This document shows positions 18,028 to 26,420 of a DNA stretch of 64,000 bases, one piece after another; position 1 is the stretch's first letter; every line of letters starts with the position of its first letter. The DNA is from Candidatus Saccharimonadota bacterium. Its GTDB lineage: Bacteria > Patescibacteriota > Saccharimonadia > Saccharimonadales > Saccharimonadaceae. The stretch is taken from contig JAFWMY010000008.1 of NCBI GenBank assembly GCA_017545485.1, positions 1 through 64,000 on the forward strand, given 5' to 3'. Both the position numbers and the translations under genes were made by a program. A model generated the notes under the pieces. The model saw nothing but the letters and a program-made list of their open reading frames with translations. It made no database searches and had not been told where the DNA came from.

Positions 18028-20178
18028 ATGAAAAAAAATATTATACTTTCGGCTGTGATTACAGCTCATGATGAGGGGCTTTTAGCTCATAAAACAATGC
18101 AAAGTGTTTTTGCGGGTCTAATGAAAGTTGAAGAAGCTGGTTATAAATATGAAATAATTGTTCACATTGATAATGGCGATAAGGCTACGAGAGATTATTT
18201 CAGGCGTTATAAAAAAGATGAAAAGATAAAAGTATTCGAAAATAAATTTAGAGATCCTGGTTCATCGCGTAACTATGCAGCGGAAAAAGCGACAGGGAAG
18301 TATGTAGCGTTTTTAGATGCAGATGATTTAGTGTCAGATAATTGGTTTATCAACGCTATTTCTGAATTGGAAAATTCTAAAACAGAAACAATTGTTTATC
18401 CGGAAGCAATTTTGACCTTTGGATTGGATTTGAAAAATAATGTCTTGAGCATTCAGAAACCTTCTTATGAAAAAGGAAAAGATGTTGTGATTGCTTTAGG
18501 TGAGAATCGCTGGTGTTCGGTAGTAATGGCTAAGAAGGAGACTTTCATAAAAATACCATACGAGAAACTTGGATTAGGTTATAGCCATGAAGATTATGTT
18601 TTTAATATTAAAATGATTGAGGCAAATATTCATCAAGCGATAGCAAAAGAAACCGTGTTATTTTATAGGCGTTCAGAAAAATCTCGTTTATCTTCGAGTA
18701 ATCAGGGACATGCAACGATACCCTATATGAAACTGTTTGATTTCAATTCTGTGAGCGGATTGAAAGAAGTACTAATTGAAGATTTTGATGAAAGATTTAG
18801 GAATAGAGGATATAGAGCATATAAAAGAATTAGAAATAATAATTTTCTAAATTTCTTTATTACTCCTGTGGCAAAAACAACACTTAGAATTCTCAACAAT
18901 AGGTCAAATAGTACTCAAAAAATACCAAAATTCGTGTTAGAAGAATGGAAAAAAATGAATAAAATTGAGTTGCAATTATATCCGCATAAATGGTTGGTTA
19001 ATAAGGTTCTTTTATATGCAGCAGAAAACCAGATTGCAGTTGGCAATATGTATTTAAAGCTTGTGAAACAGATAAAGAATAAAAAATTTGATTATGTTTT
19101 CATAGTCCCCTGGGTAGTAAGGGGAGGAGCCGATAAGGTAATGTTTAATTATATTAAAGCGCTCCATGAATTATATGGATGGAATATTATGATAATAACG
19201 ACTTTACCGGCGGAAAACTGGTGGAATAAGAATTTGCCAGATTATGTTGACTTTGTTGATTTTGGTAATAAAACACAATTCTTATCTCTAGAACAACAAG
19301 AAACTCTATTTACAAGATTGATTGTGCAGTCACGATGTAAACGTCTGCATATTATAAACTCTGAATATGGATATGATTGGGCGAGGAAACATTTGGGATT
19401 GTTGGGAAATAATTATGAGATAAATACATCGTTGTTTTGTGGTGAATTTATCCCTGGGTCTGATCTGAAAGGGGTGTTTTCTTACGATGATCCATATTTA
19501 TTAAGTATTTATGATAAAGTAAAAAACGTTTTTACTGATAATGAGACTATTATTAAGAAAACGGTTGAGCACAATGGTTTTAGTGAGGAAAAATTTAAAG
19601 CGCATTATCAACCGGTTGGAGATATTAAGATAGTAAAACCAAAGAATGGGTTAATAAACAAGGATAAACTGCGAATTCTTTGGGCGAGTAGGGTTGTGCC
19701 GACTAAATTGCCTAATTTAGTAGCTGAGATTGGGAAAGGATTGGATCCAAAAAAGTTTCAGATTGATATTTATGGCGAAAGATCGGAGGAAATAAGTAAA
19801 GATATATTTAATGGTATTGCGTCAATAAACTACAAAGGTGTTTTTAATGGTTTTTCTTCAATTTCAACAGAAAAATATGATGTATTGCTATATACTGCAT
19901 TAGATGATGGAATACCAAATGTTATTTTAGAAGCGACTGCGGCGGGTTTACCTATTATTGCGAGCAATGATGGTGGCGTAGGAGAGTTTGTAAAGAATAA
20001 TAGGACCGGCTTATTAATTGAGGATTTTTTAAAACCTGAAGCATATGTGAAGGTATTAGAAGAAATTTTGAAGGATGCAAGTAGGCTGCCATTTTATGTA
20101 GAAAATGCACAAAGGATACTGTTAAGTAGACATAGTTGGAAAAATTTTGTTGAAATGGTAAAAAAAGATTTCTTTTAA
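18028..20178 (+). CDS. Two-domain glycosyltransferase (GT2 + GT4)
   Basis: 716 aa. The N-terminal ~250 residues are a GT2/GT-A domain (VITAHDEG, GSSRNYAAEKATGKYVAFLDADD). The C-terminal ~350 are a GT4/GT-B domain (WVVRGGADKVMFNY, ILWASRVVPTK, GIPNVILEATAAGLP with the Glu of the EX7E motif). The enzyme probably adds two sugars in succession to a cell-surface glycan. An ATG 30 bp upstream is in frame, but TGATATAAT sits between the two ATGs (18012-18017), so the chosen start is 10 nt after the -10 box. Transcribed away from the acyltransferase. Confidence 0.88.
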   Translation: MKKNIILSAVITAHDEGLLAHKTMQSVFAGLMKVEEAGYKYEIIVHIDNGDKATRDYFRRYKKDEKIKVFENKFRDPGSSRNYAAEKATGKYVAFLDADDLVSDNWFINAISELENSKTETIVYPEAILTFGLDLKNNVLSIQKPSYEKGKDVVIALGENRWCSVVMAKKETFIKIPYEKLGLGYSHEDYVFNIKMIEANIHQAIAKETVLFYRRSEKSRLSSSNQGHATIPYMKLFDFNSVSGLKEVLIEDFDERFRNRGYRAYKRIRNNNFLNFFITPVAKTTLRILNNRSNSTQKIPKFVLEEWKKMNKIELQLYPHKWLVNKVLLYAAENQIAVGNMYLKLVKQIKNKKFDYVFIVPWVVRGGADKVMFNYIKALHELYGWNIMIITTLPAENWWNKNLPDYVDFVDFGNKTQFLSLEQQETLFTRLIVQSRCKRLHIINSEYGYDWARKHLGLLGNNYEINTSLFCGEFIPGSDLKGVFSYDDPYLLSIYDKVKNVFTDNETIIKKTVEHNGFSEEKFKAHYQPVGDIKIVKPKNGLINKDKLRILWASRVVPTKLPNLVAEIGKGLDPKKFQIDIYGERSEEISKDIFNGIASINYKGVFNGFSSISTEKYDVLLYTALDDGIPNVILEATAAGLPIIASNDGGVGEFVKNNRTGLLIEDFLKPEAYVKVLEEILKDASRLPFYVENAQRILLSRHSWKNFVEMVKKDFF

Positions 20179-20216
20179 GCTTTTTGGTAATGGTTGTTTT
20201 TTAAAGGTATCTATAG

Positions 20217-20222
20217 TATAAT
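20217..20222 (+). promoter_or_regulatory. -10 box for the licC-like gene and permease
   Basis: TATAAT without the preceding TGn seen at most other promoters here. It predicts an unusually long leader of ~77 nt before the TTG start, in contrast to the near-leaderless genes around it. Confidence 0.5.
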
Positions 20223-20305
20223 GGTAGTCTACTGTTTTGGTGGGGTAGTGGTACGTTAACAGATGCTTTTTGAAGATTCATAAATCAAGATTGGAGGTGG
20301 TATAC

Positions 20306-21088
20306 TTGGATAGGGCAGAATTTGATAAACTAGTGGAGTTGGCTGAGACTGGTCTTGCGGACGAGAATGAATTAACAAGACTTGAACCTTATAGGGCGAA
20401 AAGAGCCATCTTCTTAGCTGCTGGAATGGGGACTAGATTAAGACCAATTACTGTAAACACGCCGAAGCCTTTAGTGAGGGTGAATGAAAAAAGAATTATC
20501 GAAACAATGATTGACGCATGTCTCGAGATTGGGATATCGGAAATATATATTGTCAGAGGATATTTGGCAGATGAATTTGATATACTGTTGAAAAAATACC
20601 CAATGATAAAGTTTATCGATAATTTGGAGTATGATGTTGCTAATAATATTTTATCTGCAGTAAAATCTTGCCATCTTTTTGAGAATGCGTATGTGTTGGA
20701 GGCGGATTTGTTAGTGACTAATCCTAAAATTTTGAAAAAATATCATTATGATTCGGAGGTATTAGGCATTTGGAAATCTTATAGTGATGACTGGTGCATG
20801 ACGTCGGATCATGAGGGATATGTGTTGAGTGAATTTGTTGGTGGTAAGAATTGTTATCAAATGGTAGGCATTTATTATTGGAATAAGCAAGATGCTAAGA
20901 TGTTGAAAATAGACCTAAATGAGGTTTATTACAGAATGCCTGGCGGGCATGATATGTATTGGGAAACAGTTCCGAATCAAATATATCAAGGAAAATACAA
21001 AATCAAGATAGTATCTTGTCAACAAGATGATGTCGTTGAAATTGATACTTTTGATGAATTGAGACAGATTGATAAATCATATCTTTAA
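20306..21088 (+). CDS. LicC-like nucleotidyltransferase (probable phosphocholine cytidylyltransferase)
   Basis: 260 aa. After a ~32-aa N-terminal helical stretch comes the sugar-phosphate nucleotidyltransferase signature AAGMGTRLRP (38-47) with TPKPLVRV; later EADLLV and the GHDMYWETV segment resemble LicC, which makes CDP-choline from phosphocholine and CTP for decoration of teichoic acid or LPS. Start chosen as TTG at 20306 because GGAGGTGG ends 6 nt before it; an upstream in-frame TTG at 20270 lacks this. An APC permease follows 15 bp later. No choline kinase or LicD transferase is in the window, so the exact substrate is an inference; related NTP transferases remain possible. Confidence 0.75.
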   Translation: MDRAEFDKLVELAETGLADENELTRLEPYRAKRAIFLAAGMGTRLRPITVNTPKPLVRVNEKRIIETMIDACLEIGISEIYIVRGYLADEFDILLKKYPMIKFIDNLEYDVANNILSAVKSCHLFENAYVLEADLLVTNPKILKKYHYDSEVLGIWKSYSDDWCMTSDHEGYVLSEFVGGKNCYQMVGIYYWNKQDAKMLKIDLNEVYYRMPGGHDMYWETVPNQIYQGKYKIKIVSCQQDDVVEIDTFDELRQIDKSYL

Positions 21089-21103
21089 GGGGGGTGAATA
21101 TGA

Positions 21104-22567
21104 ATGAATGGAGATATGATAAGGAGTGGTGTTGGCTTAAAAAAACAACTTAGTCCAACACATGTTTGGGCTATTGCGTTTGGTTGTATTATTGGTTGGG
21201 GTTCATTTATCAATCCTGGAAAAAAATTTTTGCCTAATTCTGGTGTGGCTGGAACGGCGGTTGCGATGATCCTGGGTGCTTTAGTAATGGTTATCATTGC
21301 TAGAAGCTATGCTTATATGGTGCCAAAGTATCCAAGAGCGGGAGGTGAATTTACTTTCACTAAAGCTTGTTTTGGCAAAACGATGGCTTATGTTTGCGGA
21401 TGGTTTTTAGTAGTAGCATATTTAACTAATGTGCCGATGAATTCTACAGCAATTGGTTTAATTGTGGATGGTTTAGATGGGGCAGTAGATATTTTGAAAT
21501 TCGGGTTCCATTATCAGATTGCTGGTTTTGAAGTCTGGTTAGGAGAAATACTATTAGCATCAGCAATTCTAATTTTATTTGGAGTACTGAATATTCTTGG
21601 TGTAAAGAAAGCCGGATTTGTGCAAACGATTTTGGCAATCTTGCTTGCTACTTGTGCAATTACGTTGTGTGTGGCAGGTTTGGTTTCAGCAAAAGCAAAC
21701 GGCGTAAATATGCAACCGATATGGGGTTTTGATAAATCTGCGGCAATGGCTGCAGGTGCCACAACAGACAATATTGGTGAGTTTGCTCATGTTGGAAGTC
21801 AAGGCATAATATCTGCAGTTTTGGCAACATTTGCAATCGCTCCTTGGGCTTTTGTAGGCTTCGATACGATACCTCAGGCAGCGGAAGAGTTTAAGTTTTC
21901 TTACAAGAAGGTAATGGTAATTTTAGCAATTGCGATTGCATTTGGTTGCTTTGTGTATGTATCTAATAATACAGTAGCTGCTGCGGCGCTTGAGAATTGG
22001 CCAACGCGTGTAATGGCTGGGGAATGGGTGCTTCTAATCGCGGCAACTGAATTATTGGGAGGTTTTGGTAAGATTTTGATTGGGGTCGGTGTATCTTCAG
22101 CGGTATTGTCTGGTATAATGGGGTTCTATCTTGCTTCATCGAGGTTGATGTATTCCATGAGCCAGGATGGCTTTTTACCAGAGTGGTTTGGTAGAGTTGA
22201 TAAACGTTTTGGGACGCCGCGGAATGCAATGATTTTCTGTATAATCGTGTCTTTATCTGGACCGATTTTAGGACGGGAAGCATTAGGTTGGTTTGTAGAT
22301 ATGTCGGCAATTGGTGCGTCAATCGGATATTTAGCAACAAGTGTTGCTACGCTTAAAACTATACATCGCGATAAAGATGGAACGCGTTTGCTTAAAACTT
22401 TTGCGATACTTGGTGCAATCTTTTCGTGCATATTTATTATTCTACAGTTAGTGCCAATACCAGGTCTTTCTGGTGTACATTTTGGTAGAGAGAGCTATAT
22501 TATGCTTGTTATATGGATTGCACTTGGAATTGTCTTTTACGTAAGACAGAGATCACATTTTAAATAA
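21104..22567 (+). CDS. APC-family amino acid/amine permease
   Basis: 487 aa with about 12 membrane segments. FGCIIGWGSFINPG near the start is the glycine-rich helix-1 motif of APC transporters, and PRAGGEFTF follows in helix 2. GGGGGGTG lies 8 nt before ATG. Its position right behind the licC-like gene, in one transcript ended by the hairpin at 22581, suggests that it imports the amine (choline, ethanolamine or similar) that LicC activates. This parallels licB-licC pairing in lic loci, although LicB is a different transporter family. An amino acid substrate is equally possible from the sequence alone. Confidence 0.85.
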   Translation: MNGDMIRSGVGLKKQLSPTHVWAIAFGCIIGWGSFINPGKKFLPNSGVAGTAVAMILGALVMVIIARSYAYMVPKYPRAGGEFTFTKACFGKTMAYVCGWFLVVAYLTNVPMNSTAIGLIVDGLDGAVDILKFGFHYQIAGFEVWLGEILLASAILILFGVLNILGVKKAGFVQTILAILLATCAITLCVAGLVSAKANGVNMQPIWGFDKSAAMAAGATTDNIGEFAHVGSQGIISAVLATFAIAPWAFVGFDTIPQAAEEFKFSYKKVMVILAIAIAFGCFVYVSNNTVAAAALENWPTRVMAGEWVLLIAATELLGGFGKILIGVGVSSAVLSGIMGFYLASSRLMYSMSQDGFLPEWFGRVDKRFGTPRNAMIFCIIVSLSGPILGREALGWFVDMSAIGASIGYLATSVATLKTIHRDKDGTRLLKTFAILGAIFSCIFIILQLVPIPGLSGVHFGRESYIMLVIWIALGIVFYVRQRSHFK

Positions 22568-22580
22568 AAGCATCTGAATA

Positions 22581-22612
22581 AATGAGCCCCCTTTTCGTAA
22601 GGGGGCTTATTA
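22581..22612. terminator. Bidirectional terminator
   Basis: AATGAGCCCCCTT and AAGGGGGCTTATT form a ~13-bp stem with a TTCG-type loop between the convergent permease gene and the small membrane-protein gene. It can end both transcripts. Confidence 0.85.
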
Positions 22613-22616
22613 ATTC

Positions 22617-22817
22617 TTATTTGATTTTAATGTTGTCTGATTCGACTTCTTTATGTTTATTTTCGTCTATACCGAGTTTTTTATTAACCTTTTTCTTGGC
22701 TCTTCTGATATAGAGACCGATGAAAGCTCCGATAGCGATGACGATTCCGGCTCCAGCTTGGATAGCATAGGTCATCACAGATGGGTCAATGTAGCCAAAG
22801 GTGTTCAGTAAATTCAT
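22617..22817 (-). CDS. Small single-span membrane protein in the glycerophosphotransferase operon
   Basis: 66 aa: one membrane helix (~15-38) followed by a basic RRAKKKVNKKLG stretch and a charged C-terminal tail, so the tail is probably cytoplasmic. Its ATG overlaps the stop of the YidC::glycerophosphotransferase fusion by 4 bp, making it the third member of that operon. I do not recognise a family. A role as small subunit or scaffold of the polymer-synthesis complex is inference from position only. Confidence 0.75.
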   Translation of the reverse strand: MNLLNTFGYIDPSVMTYAIQAGAGIVIAIGAFIGLYIRRAKKKVNKKLGIDENKHKEVESDNIKIK

Positions 22818-24724
22818 TTTTGCTTTCTCCTTTCTTTAATCTTTGATTGAACACATTTTATAATGTACTCGCCTCCAATTTTAGCGGATTTACCTATATT
22901 ATATACCGAATCTTTTTCAAGATCGGTGATTTGTTTCTTGTATTTGGTAGGGTTTTTGAGAAGCTTGGTGATTGTTTTGTCAATGTTCTGTATATCTTTA
23001 ACTTTGACAACTTCTCCGATTATCTCACGACACCAGATATTAATTGGTTCGATATCAATTTTTTTGTAATCTGGATTCATAATTTTCATAGGCGTATCAA
23101 TAGAAATAACTGGTTTTTTAGTAGTGAAGGCATAGTCAAAAGCAATACTGGACCAATCCGTAATAAGAAGATCGGCGTTAAAGACTGTATCGTTGGCAGA
23201 GAAATCAGTTTGAATAGTTATATTGGTACCGGTATATTTTTCTTTCATTTGTTCAAACATTTCTTTGGCATGACGGACGTGCTGAGGGTGTGGGCGTACA
23301 ACTACTTGATAGTTTTTACCTTTGAGAGTTTTTAAAACTTTGTCTAAACACAGATCAATAATGTTGTCTTTTTGCCAGCTAGGGGCAATCATGATAGTCT
23401 TAGTTTTTGTTTTTGTTTTATTGGTTTTTTGAGAAACTTTGTATTCTTTGGCCATATCGTCGAATAGAGTGTAGCCAAAGTCGATGAGTTTACGGTTAGG
23501 AAGATTGCGGAGTTTATTTTCGGCTTCGCATTCTAAACGTTGGTATTTACCGGTAAGTAGGATAGAGTCGTAATAATCAAGTGCTCCTTTGCGATAAGTT
23601 AAATTAGGGCTATCAGCTCCGTGTGGCACGAAAATATACTCAATGTCTTTTCGGACATAGCTTCGTTTAATATGATATTGATTGATATCTGGCATGGTCA
23701 TAACTACAACATCAGCATCCATTTTCATCATTAAAGTGATAAGTTTTTTCTCTTCAATGTAATATGGTTTAATATTTTTTTCTTTTTTAGCAAGCTCGAA
23801 GATCTGATCGTTATAGTCGCTAGTAATATAATGAATGGTGAGGTTGGTGTGACTTAGAATGTATTCGATGATACCTTTGTAGTATTTATAAAAACCATTA
23901 CTTTCAGAATAAAATACGAGTTTTTTGTTGGTAATAGAGAAAAACCTTTTGTAATCTTCTTTTTCTTTTTTAATTTGTTCTTTTGTGCGTTTTTGGTTCT
24001 TACTTAGGTTTTGTAATTCTTTTAATTCAATACGGGAGGCTTCTAGTGCTTTGTAGTCAACGTGTTTTTTAGGATTGATGCAAATATTAAGGATCCATTG
24101 TTGTAAAATAGCTAGAAGATTACTGGCGGTCCAGTAGAGTGCAACTGCAGCAGTTACGAAAGTTCCTAGATAAACGGATAGAGCAACGGAAAAGACAAGC
24201 ATCCCATATTTATTCCATTTAGATTGTTCGGCTTGGAGGACGTTCATAATGTTTTGCCCGATACATAATAATAGGGAAGAAAGGCCAGCAATAATAGGAA
24301 CTAGAATTGATAGGCCACCAGTTTCAGAAGTAACCCAGCGAAGATCAAAGCCGAGAAAATTATAGTCTAAGTTTTCGACGCCGATGTAGAGTGAGGGATT
24401 TTTGACAATTTCTACAACCCCTAGAAGTAGAACAATTTGAGCTATTAACGGGACAAGTGAGACGAGAGGATTATATCTGTATTTTTTATAAATCTTGGAT
24501 TCTTCTTCTGCAATGGCGTCTTTATCGCCAAAAAAATTGGTTTTTAGACGATTAATTTCTGGTTGCATTTTAACCATTTTGATGGAGTTTTTCTGGACCC
24601 AAATGGCAATTGGAAGGAGAATAATTTTACTAACTAAAGTAAATAAAATGATAGCAATGCCGTAGTTACCAACTATGCCATAGCATAGTTTCATAATCCA
24701 ACCAAGAATATCAATAAAAATCAT
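22814..24724 (-). CDS. YidC/Oxa1-like insertase fused to CDP-glycerol glycerophosphotransferase (TagB/TagF-like)
   Basis: 636 aa. Residues 1-~215 are a YidC/Oxa1 domain with about five membrane spans (NYGIAIILFTLVSKIILLP, MQPEINRLK, ALYWTASNLLAILQQWILN). The groove arginine usual in YidC is Lys33 here. A charged linker (~215-260) leads to a C-terminal glycerophosphotransferase domain with VPHG (~366), RPHPQH (~476) and TDWSSIAFDYAF (~521), the paired His and SS motifs of the TagB/TagF family that adds glycerol-phosphate to teichoic acids. The start is the ATG at 24724 in a 4-bp ATGA overlap with the LtaS-like gene upstream; a longer in-frame start at 24769 would overlap more and lacks support. 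The frame is uninterrupted across the junction. Confidence 0.86.
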   Translation of the reverse strand: MIFIDILGWIMKLCYGIVGNYGIAIILFTLVSKIILLPIAIWVQKNSIKMVKMQPEINRLKTNFFGDKDAIAEEESKIYKKYRYNPLVSLVPLIAQIVLLLGVVEIVKNPSLYIGVENLDYNFLGFDLRWVTSETGGLSILVPIIAGLSSLLLCIGQNIMNVLQAEQSKWNKYGMLVFSVALSVYLGTFVTAAVALYWTASNLLAILQQWILNICINPKKHVDYKALEASRIELKELQNLSKNQKRTKEQIKKEKEDYKRFFSITNKKLVFYSESNGFYKYYKGIIEYILSHTNLTIHYITSDYNDQIFELAKKEKNIKPYYIEEKKLITLMMKMDADVVVMTMPDINQYHIKRSYVRKDIEYIFVPHGADSPNLTYRKGALDYYDSILLTGKYQRLECEAENKLRNLPNRKLIDFGYTLFDDMAKEYKVSQKTNKTKTKTKTIMIAPSWQKDNIIDLCLDKVLKTLKGKNYQVVVRPHPQHVRHAKEMFEQMKEKYTGTNITIQTDFSANDTVFNADLLITDWSSIAFDYAFTTKKPVISIDTPMKIMNPDYKKIDIEPINIWCREIIGEVVKVKDIQNIDKTITKLLKNPTKYKKQITDLEKDSVYNIGKSAKIGGEYIIKCVQSKIKERRKQK

Positions 24725-26370
24725 AGGTCGTATTCCTTTCCAGTGGGTGTTAATGTTTTGGTGTTCCAAGCCTTATCGGTTTGTTCATACTCCTCCATAT
24801 GTTCTTCATGATTAAAGCTGTTATTGATGAACCGTCTGATGCGACCTTCAGTCGGGATATCTTTAAAGATTTCAGTACTAGATTTATTATCCAATAGCTC
24901 GGTGAAAGCTTCACACAAGTCAGCATATGAAATCTGTTTATTAGAAATAAACATTTGGTCATGAGTTTCATGTTTTCCTTTGATGTAGAGGATGGGATTG
25001 GCGCGATTGGTACCATTATGCCAGAAGCCGTGATCGGCTAGTAGAACTATAGTAGCGTTGTCGTAGGCGTTGTTTTCTTTGAGACGTGATAAATATGCTT
25101 CGATAATTTTCATAGTGGCTTCTAGTTTTTCTTCATAAGTGCCGTTTTCTTCTGGTAGAAGTGTAACGTCTTTACTGTTATTGAATGGGACGTGGCCACC
25201 TTCTATATGAATAAATTGGAAATAATTTTGATTAGTTTTAGAAATTGGTTGCTTGAGATAATTGTTATAAAAATTAATGTTGCTCCAATTAAAAGAATCA
25301 TAATCTTGAGTGGTTTGTGCAGCAGAAAAATTAAGGGTTTCAATACGGGAGAATTTTTTTAGTGGGAATGGGAGAGCTTTATATAAAAAGTATTTGGTTT
25401 CTTCTTTGAGAAGAACCAAGCGTTTGGGATTCTTTTCGGACGAAACTATATTGTCGAATTCTAGAGCTTTAGCGCTATTCCAGGTGAAGTCGTAACTATA
25501 GAAGTTTTTGTTATAGTTTTTTTCTGATAATCTGGCAAAAAACTTAGAATTGTCGTATGCTTTAGTTGAATATTCGGGAAACTGAACTTGATTTTCATTC
25601 CATTCGCCAGAGAAGATTGATGGAATAGCGTCACGGGTGAAAGAGTAACTAGAAAGTGTATCTGGAAAATATGAAAAATCCTTTAAATCTTTTTGGTATT
25701 TTTGATTGTTTTTTACGATGTTGTTAAAATGCGTAGAGTCAACTGCGTCGACAAGTAATATAAGAAAGTTTTCATTATTTGAAAGTAAGTTAAGATTCTT
25801 AATAGTGGAGTTAGTGATAATTTCTTTGGGCTCAAAAACGTCAGTAGTAAATAGAGTTGATGAAAACGATATAATTAGTATAGCGAAAATTGCTGAAACA
25901 AGATAAAAACAATACTTGGTGGTTTTTCGTGGTTTTGCCTTAATAAAACTGAAAATGAGAAGAGAAAATAAAACTAAGCAGATGACAATTGAAATTATAT
26001 TGGCAGTTGGGTTATTCCAGTTAAAAGTAGTGCCGTCAAGTGGTGGGAGGAAACTGGTGAGAAAATTGCTATGAATATAGGCGCAGAAGAAACAGGCGCT
26101 TGCGAAGGATAAAATGATGTAGTATAAGTTTGGATGGTTAATCCATTTTGCAATTAGTTTGATAATTAGGAAGAAAATAAACAATGCAAAGAATGTGGCA
26201 GTGAAAAATAAGAAAGATGGCCCAATAAGAGTGTAAAAATCGAACCAGAAGTCATCAAGATTATTGGCATACATTGTAACTGGTTCATAAATGAAAATCA
26301 TGAAACTGACAATAAGAGATAAAAAAGTGGCAGGTATAAGACTTTTGATTTTTTTAAACACTCTTTTCAT
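24721..26370 (-). CDS. LtaS-like / sulfatase-family membrane enzyme
   Basis: 549 aa. Five membrane spans fill residues 1-~180, followed by an extracytoplasmic alkaline-phosphatase-superfamily domain: LLVDAVDS (~205, metal-binding Asp), SFTRDAIPSIFSGE (~242, Thr as the likely nucleophile), IEGGHVPF and LADHGFWHNG (~446, metal-binding Asp-His). This is the layout of lipoteichoic acid synthase and phosphoethanolamine transferases. It heads an operon with the glycerophosphotransferase fusion, so transfer of glycerol-phosphate or a similar group outside the membrane is likely. TGATATAAT ends 11 nt before the ATG. Exact donor and acceptor are unknown. Confidence 0.85.
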   Translation of the reverse strand: MKRVFKKIKSLIPATFLSLIVSFMIFIYEPVTMYANNLDDFWFDFYTLIGPSFLFFTATFFALFIFFLIIKLIAKWINHPNLYYIILSFASACFFCAYIHSNFLTSFLPPLDGTTFNWNNPTANIISIVICLVLFSLLIFSFIKAKPRKTTKYCFYLVSAIFAILIISFSSTLFTTDVFEPKEIITNSTIKNLNLLSNNENFLILLVDAVDSTHFNNIVKNNQKYQKDLKDFSYFPDTLSSYSFTRDAIPSIFSGEWNENQVQFPEYSTKAYDNSKFFARLSEKNYNKNFYSYDFTWNSAKALEFDNIVSSEKNPKRLVLLKEETKYFLYKALPFPLKKFSRIETLNFSAAQTTQDYDSFNWSNINFYNNYLKQPISKTNQNYFQFIHIEGGHVPFNNSKDVTLLPEENGTYEEKLEATMKIIEAYLSRLKENNAYDNATIVLLADHGFWHNGTNRANPILYIKGKHETHDQMFISNKQISYADLCEAFTELLDNKSSTEIFKDIPTEGRIRRFINNSFNHEEHMEEYEQTDKAWNTKTLTPTGKEYDL

Positions 26371-26420
26371 TACTATCTGTAATTATATCATATTATTGGT
26401 AGTATGATAAAATAATAGAT

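Noticed and set aside
22814-24724. YidC and glycerophosphotransferase joined by a sequencing error
   Set aside because: A single frame runs through a plausible charged linker, with no stop or frame jump; an error would have to remove a stop and keep the frame.
24725-24769. Longer start for the YidC fusion
   Set aside because: It would overlap the LtaS-like gene by 49 bp; the ATG at 24724 gives a clean 4-bp overlap and begins directly at the YidC domain.
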